64,000 bases of DNA, from NCBI RefSeq assembly GCF_003598715.1, contig NZ_QZFU01000017.1, forward strand, positions 62,001 to 126,000. Direction: 5' to 3'. Made by a program: the position numbers and the translations under genes. Below, piece by piece: positions 26,690 through 35,088 of this stretch. Each line of letters starts with the position of its first letter. The first letter of the stretch is position 1. Under the pieces are notes generated by a model. That model was not told the DNA's origin. It did not search any database and was given only the letters and a program-made list of their open reading frames with translations. The DNA comes from Nocardia panacis. Lineage in GTDB: Bacteria; Actinomycetota; Actinomycetes; Mycobacteriales; Mycobacteriaceae.

Positions 26690-27225
26690 GCGAGCAGTCG
26701 ACGGTGCGCGGGCGCGTCGGCGGCCACCAGCACCTCGGGTCCGAACGCGCCCTCCTTGCGGAAGGCATCGATACCGCCGAGCGCGCGCAGGGTGGTGAGC
26801 ACCTCCTCGCACAACTGCTCGTCGAGCAGGTCCGCCCGGTCGATGGCGACGGCGACATCCGCGCCGTGGGCAAGGATTTCCATGAGGTGGATCTGCGCGG
26901 CCGCGGCGGCGGGCACCTCGGCGAACGGCAGCACGACGGTGGCCTCCAGCGCGTCGGGCCGATGCCAGGCGGCGCGGCCGACCTCGGCGGCCGCGGCGTA
27001 GGCGGCCTGCGGATCGCTGGCGAGCCAATCGGGTTCGTGATCGATATCGGTCTTGCTCACCGCTGCGGCGAAGCTGTACATCGAGCCGACTATGTGGTTG
27101 AGCACCGCCCGCACATCCCATTCCGCGCAGAGGGTGGGCGCGGTGAGATGTGTGGCCTCGACGGCATCGATGATGGCGGCGGTCGAGTCTATGGCGCGGT
27201 CGATCTGTCCGATCACATGGTCCAT
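26665..27225 (-). CDS. TIGR03086/maleylpyruvate isomerase-type metal-binding protein
   Basis: 186 residues in the DinB/mycothiol-dependent isomerase superfamily: helix bundle with LCAEWDVRAVLNHIVGSMYSF near the N-terminus (His as first metal ligand) and AAQIHLMEILAHGADVAVAI (third ligands). In actinobacteria these proteins are thought to use mycothiol; the reaction here is unknown. ATG 27225 is preferred because GAAGG lies 6 bases upstream, whereas the ATG at 27231 directly abuts it. The mycothiol gene mca is 0.5 kb away on the same strand. Confidence 0.82.
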   Translation of the reverse strand: MDHVIGQIDRAIDSTAAIIDAVEATHLTAPTLCAEWDVRAVLNHIVGSMYSFAAAVSKTDIDHEPDWLASDPQAAYAAAAEVGRAAWHRPDALEATVVLPFAEVPAAAAAQIHLMEILAHGADVAVAIDRADLLDEQLCEEVLTTLRALGGIDAFRKEGAFGPEVLVAADAPAHRRLLAYLGREIR

Positions 27226-27461
27226 GGTCATCCTTCGGTCGATCGGGGCTTGCGCTGCATTGGAACACATCGGACCGACACATTGGGCGAGTTGATGATT
27301 GCCTGTCCGACGACCCAAAACTTCTGTCCAGGCACCGTTTTGGTGCGACTACTCGACGCAACTGCGAACCCCGCCATCGAGCATAGGCCCCCGCGCCGCG
27401 CCGCGCGACGATTGATATCAAAATTCAATGAAATCCGCTGCGGCACAGCGCGAGTCGCACG

Positions 27462-27728
27462 TCAGCCCGCGCGGGGCGGCGACCCGTTCCGCTCGGTCTC
27501 GCGCTCGCTTACCCCGTGCTCGGTACCCTCGTCGGCCTCCTGGTCCGGTTCGGGATGCTCGGGTTCGAAGGTCGCGGGCAACTTCTTGATGTGGCGGTTC
27601 ATCGAGCGAATGAGCAGGGCGGTGCCCGCGAGCAGGATGAGCACGATCACCAACCCCAGCGGGGACGCCTTGCCGAATTCGGGTCCGGTGGGATTGGCGG
27701 GGGTCTGCGCCAGCAGCACCATGATCAC
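27462..27728 (-). CDS. Small membrane protein, Rv1083-like
   Basis: 88 residues with one membrane helix ([17 protein letters not shown]) and a polar, acidic C-terminal tail. The GTG start overlaps the stop of mca by four bases (GTGA), showing translational coupling. The M. tuberculosis homologue by position is Rv1083, beside mca. Function unknown; possibly holds a partner at the membrane. Confidence 0.8.
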   Translation of the reverse strand: MIMVLLAQTPANPTGPEFGKASPLGLVIVLILLAGTALLIRSMNRHIKKLPATFEPEHPEPDQEADEGTEHGVSERETERNGSPPRAG

Positions 27729-28609
27729 TGGATCTCGTCCTCGATGCCGGCGAACAGGTCCGTCTCGGGCAGCGTGGTCGGCACCCGCGACTGCGCCAGC
27801 TCGAACTCCTCGGTGGGCCACAGCCGCTGCTGCATCTCCATCGGAATCGCGAAGAAGACGCCATTGGGGTCGATCTGGGTGGCATGGGCGCGCAGGGCGT
27901 CATCGCGCTGCGGGAAGTACTTGGCGCACTCCACTCTGGTGGTGACTCTGCTCAACCCGTCGGGGCGGCCGGAGCGGTATTCGCGCATCCGGTCGTACCA
28001 CTCCTGCAGCGGGAACGGCTCGCCGAGCTTCGCGTATTCGGCGGCGAACGCCTCGAGTCGGCCCAGGGTGAACCCGTGGTCGTAGTAGATCTTCAGCGGC
28101 GTCCACGGCTCGCCCGCGTCGGGGAAGCGCTCCGGATCGCCCGCGGCCGCAAAGGCCGCCATGGACACCTCGTGGCAGCGGATGTGATCCGGATGCGGGT
28201 AGCCACCGTTCTCGTCGTAGGTGGTCATGACGTGGGGGCGGAATTCGCGGATGACCCGCACCAGCGCCTCGGTGGACTCCTCCAGCGGCACCAGCGCGAA
28301 ACTGCCCTCGGGCAGCGGCGGCAGCGGATCGCCCTCGGGCAGGCCGGAATCCACGTAGCCGAGCCAGTGCTGCCGCACGCCGAGCGCGCGGGCGGCCTCG
28401 GCCATCTCCTCGCGCCGGATCTCGTCGATGCGCTCCAGCACGCCGGGCGTATCCATGGCCGGATTCAGAATGCTGCCGCGCTCGCCCCCGGTCAGCGTGA
28501 CGACGAGGACTTCGTGTCCCTCGTCGGCGTAGCGGGCCATGGTCGCCGCGCCCTTGCTGGATTCGTCGTCGGGGTGGGCGTGCACCGCCATGAGGCGAAA
28601 GCCACTCAC
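27725..28609 (-). CDS. mca: Mycothiol S-conjugate amidase
   Basis: 294 residues. Zinc amidase that cleaves mycothiol S-conjugates into a mercapturic acid, which is exported, and GlcN-Ins, which is recycled. Zinc ligands in the LmbE/PIG-L fold are visible: [10 protein letters not shown] (H12, D15) and [14 protein letters not shown]. The stretch [15 protein letters not shown] and the end [23 protein letters not shown] fit Mca rather than MshB. GTG 28609 gives the N-terminus [15 protein letters not shown], equivalent to that of M. tuberculosis Mca. Followed by the coupled Rv1083-like gene. Marks the organism as a mycothiol producer. Confidence 0.96.
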   Translation of the reverse strand: MSGFRLMAVHAHPDDESSKGAATMARYADEGHEVLVVTLTGGERGSILNPAMDTPGVLERIDEIRREEMAEAARALGVRQHWLGYVDSGLPEGDPLPPLPEGSFALVPLEESTEALVRVIREFRPHVMTTYDENGGYPHPDHIRCHEVSMAAFAAAGDPERFPDAGEPWTPLKIYYDHGFTLGRLEAFAAEYAKLGEPFPLQEWYDRMREYRSGRPDGLSRVTTRVECAKYFPQRDDALRAHATQIDPNGVFFAIPMEMQQRLWPTEEFELAQSRVPTTLPETDLFAGIEDEIQ

Positions 28610-28713
28610 GTCTCGTTCACCGTCGCTCTCGCTCGCGGGTGTCTGGTCTTCGTTTTCTATAGTTCCATTCGACCCGATTTTGTTCCGACGTACCCCCCAG
28701 GGAGCGGCCCGTA

Positions 28714-29139
28714 ATGAGTGAATCCGCCGACCTGCGCGCCGACCGGTACGGCGCGCGGCCCCCGCGTCGCCGCCGCTGGATTCCACTGGCGCTGGGCGCG
28801 GTGGTGATCCTCGCGGGCCTCGGCGTGGCCTTCGTCGGCTTCCGCAGCTACGGACCGTCCGATATCGACTCCGAATCGTTGGGTTACACCGTTGACGACG
28901 ATTCGACCACGAGCATCCGAATGAAGGTGACCCGCAAGGACCCGCACCGACCGGTGGTGTGCATCGTGCGGGCCATGACGCGCGACGGTTCGGAGGTGGG
29001 GCGGCGCGAGGTGCTGATCGAGCCGTCCGACAGCGGCACGGTGGAGGTGAACACGATCATCAAATCCTCGGCGCGACCGGCCGCGGGCCACGTGTACGGG
29101 TGCTCGGACCAGGTCCCCGACTACCTGCGCGCGGGCTGA
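28714..29139 (+). CDS. DUF4307 membrane protein (Rv1081c-like)
   Basis: 141 residues: a basic cytoplasmic N-terminus ([12 protein letters not shown]), one membrane helix ([21 protein letters not shown]) and an extracytoplasmic beta-rich domain with [23 protein letters not shown] and a second Cys near the end (VYGCSDQ). Typical of DUF4307. Function unknown. Divergent from mca and directly upstream of greA, as in M. tuberculosis. Confidence 0.9.
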   Translation: MSESADLRADRYGARPPRRRRWIPLALGAVVILAGLGVAFVGFRSYGPSDIDSESLGYTVDDDSTTSIRMKVTRKDPHRPVVCIVRAMTRDGSEVGRREVLIEPSDSGTVEVNTIIKSSARPAAGHVYGCSDQVPDYLRAG

Positions 29140-29442
29140 ATCGACCCATTTCGGATCGTGACGCCCGGTAAAATCAACTCCGACCTGCGTGTTTAGTACT
29201 CATGCTAAAATGGCGTGACACACGGTTCCGGGGTTCGGAGCCGTGTTTGCTGCATTGACGGCCAGCGCCGAGCGTACGGGCGGTTTTCGATCGCGTCCGG
29301 GATCGGGGTCCTGTCGGAGTTGTACACGACTCCTAGGGAACGCTGTGGCCGTCGGCTGGTGCGTGCCTGCGCTCCGGGTGGGTACTGCAGCTGCTACACC
29401 GAATCCCGTTCCGCCGGGAACAACTACTAGGGAGTGATCGAG
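29140..29442 (+). promoter_or_regulatory. greA leader with extended -10 element
   Basis: No gene seen. An extended -10 element TGCTAAAAT lies at 29203-29211, with a poor -35 (ACCTGC, 29183-29188). About 230 bases of GC-rich leader with small direct and inverted segments follow before the greA Shine-Dalgarno (GGGAG). This is a likely greA promoter region; nothing resembling a known riboswitch was found. Confidence 0.4.
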
Positions 29443-29937
29443 ATGACTGAGACGCAAGTGACCTGGCTGACCCCGGAGTCGCACGACAGGCTCAAGAGCG
29501 AACTCGACGCGCTCATCGCCAACCGTCCGGTCATCGCCGCCGAGATCAACGAACGCCGCGAAGAGGGCGACCTCAAGGAGAACGGCGGCTACCACGCGGC
29601 GCGCGAGGAACAGGGCCAGCAGGAGGCGCGCATCCGCCAACTGCAGGAACTGCTGAACAACGCAAAGGTCGGCGTCGCGCCCACCAAGTCGGGTGTCGCC
29701 CTGCCGGGTTCGGTCGTCAAGGTCTACTACGACGGTGACGAATCCGATACCGAGACCTTCCTGATCGCGACCCGCGAGGAGGGTCTGAGCGATTCGAAGC
29801 TCGAGACCTACTCGCCGAGTTCGCCGCTGGGCCGCGCGCTCATCAACGCCAAGGTCGGCGAGACGCGCGAGTACACCCTGCCCAATGGCAACACCATGAA
29901 GGTCACCCTGATCAGCGCCGAGCCCTACCACAGCTGA
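29443..29937 (+). CDS. greA: Transcription elongation factor GreA
   Basis: 164 residues. Binds the secondary channel of RNA polymerase and stimulates cleavage of backtracked transcripts. The N-terminal coiled coil shows [21 protein letters not shown] with the acidic tip (residues in GDLKEN), the C-terminal FKBP-like domain ends in [19 protein letters not shown] and [13 protein letters not shown], the GreA family signature. ATG 29443 is favoured over GTG 29434 because of GGGAG spacing. Followed by a strong terminator. Confidence 0.97.
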   Translation: MTETQVTWLTPESHDRLKSELDALIANRPVIAAEINERREEGDLKENGGYHAAREEQGQQEARIRQLQELLNNAKVGVAPTKSGVALPGSVVKVYYDGDESDTETFLIATREEGLSDSKLETYSPSSPLGRALINAKVGETREYTLPNGNTMKVTLISAEPYHS

Positions 29938-29975
29938 GGTGCGCGGCCTCGGCCGCGAACACACCGAAACGCACG

Positions 29976-30008
29976 AGCGGCCGCGCCAAGTACCCTGGCG
30001 CGGCCGCT
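29976..30008. terminator. Bidirectional terminator between greA and metB
   Basis: Perfect 13-base GC-rich stem, AGCGGCCGCGCCA (29976-29988) and its complement (29996-30008), with a 7-base loop. It lies 38 bases after the greA stop and 18 bases after the convergent metB stop, so it can serve both. Confidence 0.85.
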
Positions 30009-30025
30009 TCGTCATTGTCCGGACC

Positions 30026-31168
30026 CTAGCTCAGGGCCTGCTCGATATCGGCCAGCAGGTCGGGGGCGTCCTCGATACCCGCCGAGAGCCGGACCAGATC
30101 CTCGGGCACCTCCAATTGCGAACCCGCCGTGGAGGCGTGGGTCATGGCGGCCGGATGCTCGATCAGCGACTCGACACCGCCGAGCGATTCGGCGAGGGTG
30201 AACACCTTGGTGCGCGAGCAGAACTCCTGCGCCGCGGCGCGCCCGCCGTGCAACCGCACCGAGAGCATGCCGCCGAAGCGGCGCATCTGCTTGTCGGCGA
30301 CCAGGTGGCCGGGATGCTCGGCCAGGCCCGGATAGATGACCTGCGCGATCTTCGGGTGGTTGACCAGCAGTTCGGCCAAACGCTCGGCATTGTCGCAGTG
30401 CCGCTCCATGCGCAGGGCGAGGGTCTTGATGCCGCGCATGGTGAGGTAGGCGTCGAAGGGGCCGGGCACCGCGCCCGCGCCGTTCTGCAGGAAGGCGAAC
30501 GCGGCGTCGAGTTCGGGATCGTCGGTGATCAGCGCGCCGCCGACCACATCGGAATGACCGCCGAGGTATTTGGTGGTGGAGTGCAGCACGATATCCGCGC
30601 CGAGCCGCAACGGCTGCTGCAGGTAGGGGGTGGCGAAAGTGTTGTCCACCACCAGCTTCGCCCCTGCGGTGTGCGCGATCTGCGACAGGGCCGGGATATC
30701 GCCGATGCTGAGCAGCGGGTTGGTGGGCGTCTCGACCCAGATCAGCTTGGTGTTGGGGCGCACGGCCGCGCGCACCGCGTCGAGGTCGGCGATGTGCGCG
30801 GGCGAATGCTCGATCCCCCAGTGCCGGAAGACCTTGTCGATGAGGCGGAAGGTGCCGCCGTAGGCATCGTCGGGGATGACGAGGTGATCGCCGGGGCGCA
30901 GGGTGGCGCGCAGGGCGCAGTCGGTGGCGGCCATACCGGAGGCGAAGGCCCGTCCGTGCCGACCGGATTCGAGGGCGGCGAGGTTCGCCTCCAGCGCCGA
31001 CCTGGTCGGATTACCGGTTCTGGCGTATTCGAATCCGCCGCGCAGGCCGCCGACGCCGTCCTGGGCGAAGGTCGAACTCGCGTAGATGGGCACATTCACC
31101 GCGCCGGTCCGCGGATCGGGATCGTATCCGGCGTGCACGGCCCTCGTGGAGAATCCCAGCTCGCTCAT
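30026..31168 (-). CDS. metB: Cystathionine gamma-synthase
   Basis: 380 residues. PLP enzyme of the Cys/Met metabolism family joining an acylated homoserine with cysteine to give cystathionine (or running transsulfuration related reactions). Visible: YARTGNPTRSALEANLAALE, ASGMAATDCAL, DDAYGGTFRL, VDNTFATPYLQQPL and the PLP-lysine block VLHSTTKYLGGHSD; the end ESLGGVESLIEHPAAMTHAS is the family C-terminal signature. The gene lies as in M. tuberculosis (Rv1079), with cbs (Rv1077-like) 4 kb away, so forward and reverse transsulfuration genes are near each other. Confidence 0.95.
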   Translation of the reverse strand: MSELGFSTRAVHAGYDPDPRTGAVNVPIYASSTFAQDGVGGLRGGFEYARTGNPTRSALEANLAALESGRHGRAFASGMAATDCALRATLRPGDHLVIPDDAYGGTFRLIDKVFRHWGIEHSPAHIADLDAVRAAVRPNTKLIWVETPTNPLLSIGDIPALSQIAHTAGAKLVVDNTFATPYLQQPLRLGADIVLHSTTKYLGGHSDVVGGALITDDPELDAAFAFLQNGAGAVPGPFDAYLTMRGIKTLALRMERHCDNAERLAELLVNHPKIAQVIYPGLAEHPGHLVADKQMRRFGGMLSVRLHGGRAAAQEFCSRTKVFTLAESLGGVESLIEHPAAMTHASTAGSQLEVPEDLVRLSAGIEDAPDLLADIEQALS

Positions 31169-31262
31169 GGGCTAAGCGTATGATCCCGCGTTCGCCGGGT
31201 GTGCGGCGGGGGCGTGCGTGAGCCCCGTCTCACCGCGACGACGTCCGAATTAGGCTTGGCAC

Positions 31263-32438
31263 ATGGTGACTGTGGAAGAACTGTTCGCGATCGATACCCT
31301 GCTCTCGGACGAGGAGCGCGAGATTCGCGCCGCCGTGGCGAGTTTCGCCGCCCAGCGACTGCGACCGCATATCGCCGAATGGTTCGAGGCGGGCACCGTC
31401 CCGGTGCGCGAGCTCGCGCCGGAGCTGGGGCGGCTGGGTCTGCTCGGCATGCATCTCGAGGGTTACGGCTGTGCGGGCCTGTCGGCCACCATGTACGGGT
31501 TGGCCTGCCAGGAGTTGGAGGCCGTGGATTCGGGTGTGCGCAGTCTGGTCTCGGTGCAGGGCTCGCTGGCGATGACCGCCATCCACAAGTTCGGATCCGA
31601 GGAGCACAAGCAGCGGTGGCTGCCGGAGCTGGCGGCGGGCACGGCGATCGGCTGCTTCGGGTTGACCGAACCGGATTTCGGATCCAATCCGGGCGGTATG
31701 CGGACCAGGGCCAAGCGCGACGGCGCGGACTGGGTGCTCAATGGGTCCAAGATGTGGATCACCAACGGGTCGGTGGCCGATATCGCGGTGATCTGGGCGC
31801 AGACCGAGCACGAGGGCAGGCAGGTGGTGCGCGGCTTCCTGGTGCCCGCCGGGACGCCGGGCTTCACGGCGCGCGAGATGCACCACAAACTGTCGCTGCG
31901 GGCCTCGCTGACCGCCGAACTGGATCTCGACGATGTGCGCCTGCCCGCCGATGCGGTGCTGCCCGAATCGCGGGGTCTCGGCGCGCCGCTGGCCTGTTTG
32001 AGCGAGGCCCGCTTCGGCATCGTCTTCGGCGCGCTCGGCGCCGCTCGCGACTGCCTGGCCGCCACCATCGATTACGCCCGCACCCGCGAGGTGTTCGACA
32101 AGCCGCTGGCCGCCTACCAGCTCACCCAGGCCAAATTGGCCGATATGGCACTCGAATTCGGGAAGGGGCAGTTGCTCGCCCTGCACCTGGGCAGGCTCAA
32201 GGATCAGGGCCGTGTCACCTCGGAGCAGGTCAGCGCGGGCAAACTGAATTCCACCAGGGAGGCCATCGCCATCGCGCGCCAGTGTCGCACCATCCTCGGC
32301 GCGAACGGCATCACCCTGGACTACCCGGTCCTGCGCCACGCCAACAACCTGGAGTCGGTCCTCACCTACGAGGGCACCGCCGAGGTGCACCAGCTGGTGC
32401 TCGGCAAGGCACTCACCGACGCCAACGCGTTCCGCTGA
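31263..32438 (+). CDS. Acyl-CoA dehydrogenase, glutaryl-CoA dehydrogenase-like
   Basis: 391 residues, FAD-dependent. CFGLTEPDFGSNPGGMRT and WVLNGSKMWITNGSVADIAVIWA are the flavin/substrate blocks. The catalytic glutamate is in LESVLTYEGTAEVHQLVLGKALT, the pattern of the glutaryl-CoA dehydrogenase subfamily, in which the enzyme both oxidises and decarboxylates glutaryl-CoA. The Arg that binds the distal carboxylate cannot be assigned securely, so a broader substrate range is possible. Inserted between metB and cbs relative to M. tuberculosis. Confidence 0.88.
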   Translation: MVTVEELFAIDTLLSDEEREIRAAVASFAAQRLRPHIAEWFEAGTVPVRELAPELGRLGLLGMHLEGYGCAGLSATMYGLACQELEAVDSGVRSLVSVQGSLAMTAIHKFGSEEHKQRWLPELAAGTAIGCFGLTEPDFGSNPGGMRTRAKRDGADWVLNGSKMWITNGSVADIAVIWAQTEHEGRQVVRGFLVPAGTPGFTAREMHHKLSLRASLTAELDLDDVRLPADAVLPESRGLGAPLACLSEARFGIVFGALGAARDCLAATIDYARTREVFDKPLAAYQLTQAKLADMALEFGKGQLLALHLGRLKDQGRVTSEQVSAGKLNSTREAIAIARQCRTILGANGITLDYPVLRHANNLESVLTYEGTAEVHQLVLGKALTDANAFR

Positions 32439-32485
32439 GCGGATCCCGCCGAACTCTGGAAAACGCCTGGACCTAGACTGATCGG

Positions 32486-32821
32486 ATGTTTGTGCTCGGC
32501 CCCGCGTTGCTCGAAGTGTCGGCGCGTCGCATCCTGAATCGCCTGCACCGCACGCACGGGGTGCCCGCGCTGGCGGCGGCGGCCGAGACGCCCGCGCTGC
32601 TGGCCGTATTGGATCAGCATGCGGCGGCGGTGCGCGACATTCTCGCGGTCGGGGTCGCGGATGCGGGGCGGGTGCCCGCGAGCGTGCTGATCGCCGGGTA
32701 TGTGCGCGGGCTGGTGGCCGAGGCCGGGGAAAGGGCTGCCGCGCCGAGCGATTGGGCCGCGGCCGGGTGGTTGCCGCTGCGTCTGGCCGGGGCCTGCCTG
32801 CACGCGAGTCGACAGGCCTGA
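32486..32821 (+). CDS. Small helical protein (DUF6401-like)
   Basis: 111 residues, Ala/Leu-rich helical: LLEVSARRILNRLHRTHGVPALAAAAETPALLAVLDQHAAAVRDIL, then VPASVLIAGYVRGLVAEAG and a final SDWAAAGWLPLRLAGACLHA. The pattern resembles small actinomycete proteins grouped as DUF6401, but I rely on recall. No function known. 47 bases after the acyl-CoA dehydrogenase, probably the same transcript; a terminator follows. Confidence 0.65.
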   Translation: MFVLGPALLEVSARRILNRLHRTHGVPALAAAAETPALLAVLDQHAAAVRDILAVGVADAGRVPASVLIAGYVRGLVAEAGERAAAPSDWAAAGWLPLRLAGACLHASRQA

Positions 32822-32840
32822 GTCCCTAGCACGAAATGTC

Positions 32841-32872
32841 GCGCGCCCCACCGGATCTCCGATGGGGCGTGC
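32841..32872. terminator. Bidirectional terminator
   Basis: Stem GCGCGCCCCA (32841-32850) pairs with TGGGGCGTGC (32863-32872) with one G-U pair and a 12-base loop. It lies between the convergent ends of the small helical gene and the channel gene. Confidence 0.7.
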
Positions 32873-32885
32873 GCTGTCCACTGGT

Positions 32886-33695
32886 TCAACGAGGCTGCTG
32901 CGGGTATCCGCCCTGTTCCATGGGCTGCTGACCGCGCGCGGCCTGCTGATCCATCCACATCCCTTCGCGCTCGGCGTCCTCGCGACCGCGCTGATACGCC
33001 TCGGCATGCCCGCGCACCGCGGGCATCTCCTGCTCCAGCCCGCTGAGCCAACCCTCCCAGCGCTGCTGCATCGGGCGCACCATACCGCCGCCCACGCCGA
33101 CGATCAGGATGCCGCCGACGGTGGCCAGCACCGTGATCAGGATGGGCATGGTGACCGAGGTGGCCACCCCGATCTGATTGAGCGCGGCGACTATGCCGAT
33201 GCCCCAGACGAACACGGCGGCGAGACGACCCAGCATCGGACCGTAGGACAGACCGCCGAGCATATTGCCGACCATCTCGCGCACGCCGTGCGCGATGGCC
33301 GCCGCGATGATGACGATGACAATGGCCACGGCCAGGCGCGGCAGCCAGGCGACGATGCCATTGAGCATGGTGCTGATCGGATTCGGCCCGAACACACCGA
33401 AGCCGAGTTGCAGCGCGATCAGCAGGATCGCGTAGTAGGCGAGCTTCGCCAATAACTCCGAGGCGTCGTAGTTGCCGCGCGCGAGCGCCTGTTTGACACC
33501 GCCCCGCTCGACGAGCCGGTCGAAGCCGACCTTGGCCAGCACCCGGCGCACGATGGCGGCCACCACCCGCGCGATGATCCAGCCGATGACCATGATGACC
33601 AGGAATCCGACCAGCTTGGGAACGAAGGTGGCGACGGAACTCCACGCGTCGGAGAATCCCTGCTGGAAATCGATAGCCAAACTGGAGGTATACAC
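32886..33695 (-). CDS. Conserved-TM-helix / mechanosensitive-channel-like membrane protein
   Basis: 269 residues with several TM segments built from the CTM-type repeat: FVPKLVGFLVIMVIGWIIARVVAAIVRRVLAKVGFDRL, then LAKLAYYAILLIALQLGF, LPRLAVAIVIVIIAAAIAHGVREMVGNML and ITVLATVGGILIVGVGGG. The family is related to MscS pore helices but lacks the full channel C-terminal domain. The Gln/Pro-rich tail is polar. GTG start with AAGGGAAGG upstream. Function in osmotic or envelope stress is inferred from family only. Confidence 0.82.
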   Translation of the reverse strand: MYTSSLAIDFQQGFSDAWSSVATFVPKLVGFLVIMVIGWIIARVVAAIVRRVLAKVGFDRLVERGGVKQALARGNYDASELLAKLAYYAILLIALQLGFGVFGPNPISTMLNGIVAWLPRLAVAIVIVIIAAAIAHGVREMVGNMLGGLSYGPMLGRLAAVFVWGIGIVAALNQIGVATSVTMPILITVLATVGGILIVGVGGGMVRPMQQRWEGWLSGLEQEMPAVRGHAEAYQRGREDAEREGMWMDQQAARGQQPMEQGGYPQQPR

Positions 33696-33826
33696 GGACC
33701 TTCCCTTCGCTGATCGATTTGCGCCAAGGCAATTGCCGAGGCCGGTCTACCGGCGGTTATACCCCCTTGACATGGTGCGTATCGCGAATTTGCGAATAAA
33801 TTGCCCGAGCCGATGCGGGGATCGAC

Positions 33827-34945
33827 TCAGGTGGTGAGGAGTTCGCGCGGTTCGGTGCGCCCGGCATACCGGAAGACGCGCACCAGCAGGGGCAGCGCGA
33901 GCACCATGAGCAGCAGCCGCAAACTCTGCACGCTGGTGATGAGCGGCAGATTGGCATGCATGGATTCCGCGGTGGCCAGGACGGCATTGATTCCGCCGGG
34001 TGTGGTGGCCAGGTAGATATCCGACAATTCCAAATCGACGAAAAGGGCGACCAAATAGGCGAGTGCGCCGATGACGCCCGACAGCGCCACAATGGTCAGC
34101 GTCATACCGGGAATCATCCTGGCCATCTCCACCACGACGGCGCGGGTGAAGCGGGTGCCGACCTCGAATCCGATAATGACGAACAGCGATTCCTTCAGCA
34201 GGTTGGTCGGCGCGTAGCCATGGGTCGCGCCGAGGGCGGTGAGCAGCGCGGTCAGCAGCATCGGGCCGATCAGCGCCGGACTCGGCACCCCGAAGCGGCG
34301 ACCGAGCCGAACACCGACCAGGCACAGCACCACCGCGATCGAGAGTCCGGCCACCTGATCGCCGCGACCGAAGATCATCCAGTGCGGCAGATCCGGATCG
34401 GTGACCGCGCGGGTCACCGGCGCGCCTGCCGCGAGACCGTCGCCGTCGGCCAGTACGGCGGCCAGGGTCGGCGCGCTGAGCGCCACCAGCGCGACCCGCA
34501 GGTACTGCATGAACGCGACCCGGCGCGGATCGGCGTCCATCTCGTCGGCGCAGGCCACCACGGCCGCCGAACCCCCTGCGAGCAGACCCAGTGTGGCCGT
34601 GGGCAATTCGACCTTGGCCACCTTGGCGAACACCCATGCGGCGGCAACGCTGACCACCAGCGTGGCCACCGTGACCGCGAGCACCGGGATCAGGGCGAAT
34701 CCGATCGAGGACAGCAGCGAGATCTCCAGGTAGCTGCCCATCAGGACGCCGAGCATCGCCTGCGCGCCGAGCGACACCTCGCGCGGTAGGGGCGCGGGCA
34801 GTCGTCCGGCCAGCGCCAGCGCCGCGCCGACCACCATGGCCAGGATCATCTGCGGCGCCGGGAAATGGATCCGGTCGAGCAGATCGGCGCAGACGAGCAC
34901 GCCGCCGAATAACGCCACCCAGCCGATCGCCTGCCACCGGTTCAT
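33827..34945 (-). CDS. AbrB-family (ammonia-monooxygenase-type) membrane permease
   Basis: 372 residues with about ten membrane helices in two homologous halves: LLDRIHFPAPQMILAMVVGAALAL and FGVPSPALIGPMLLTALLTALG mark the repeated (F/G)xPxxxxL(x)G units of the AbrB permease family (PF05145), and LGLLAGGSAAVVACADEMDADPRRVAFMQYLRVAL and LATTPGGINAVLATAESMHANLPLITSVQSLRLLLM the two re-entrant-like P-G-G segments. Members are annotated as transporters or regulators with little experimental support. ATG 34945 with AGGA 9 bases upstream. Confidence 0.82.
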   Translation of the reverse strand: MNRWQAIGWVALFGGVLVCADLLDRIHFPAPQMILAMVVGAALALAGRLPAPLPREVSLGAQAMLGVLMGSYLEISLLSSIGFALIPVLAVTVATLVVSVAAAWVFAKVAKVELPTATLGLLAGGSAAVVACADEMDADPRRVAFMQYLRVALVALSAPTLAAVLADGDGLAAGAPVTRAVTDPDLPHWMIFGRGDQVAGLSIAVVLCLVGVRLGRRFGVPSPALIGPMLLTALLTALGATHGYAPTNLLKESLFVIIGFEVGTRFTRAVVVEMARMIPGMTLTIVALSGVIGALAYLVALFVDLELSDIYLATTPGGINAVLATAESMHANLPLITSVQSLRLLLMVLALPLLVRVFRYAGRTEPRELLTT

Positions 34946-35088
34946 GTCGGGCAATCCTGGCAGCGCACCGTGAACGGCCCGTTACGCCACCGTTATCGGG
35001 GCAGACCGGCCGTGTGACACCCGCCATGCCCGCGTGGGCGAATCACCGGCACAATTTGCGACAACCTGTGTCGCACAGCGGGATTCGC

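Noticed and set aside
26350..27945. 531-residue plus-strand ORF over the TIGR03086-type gene
   Set aside because: It is antisense to two real genes and lacks any domain.
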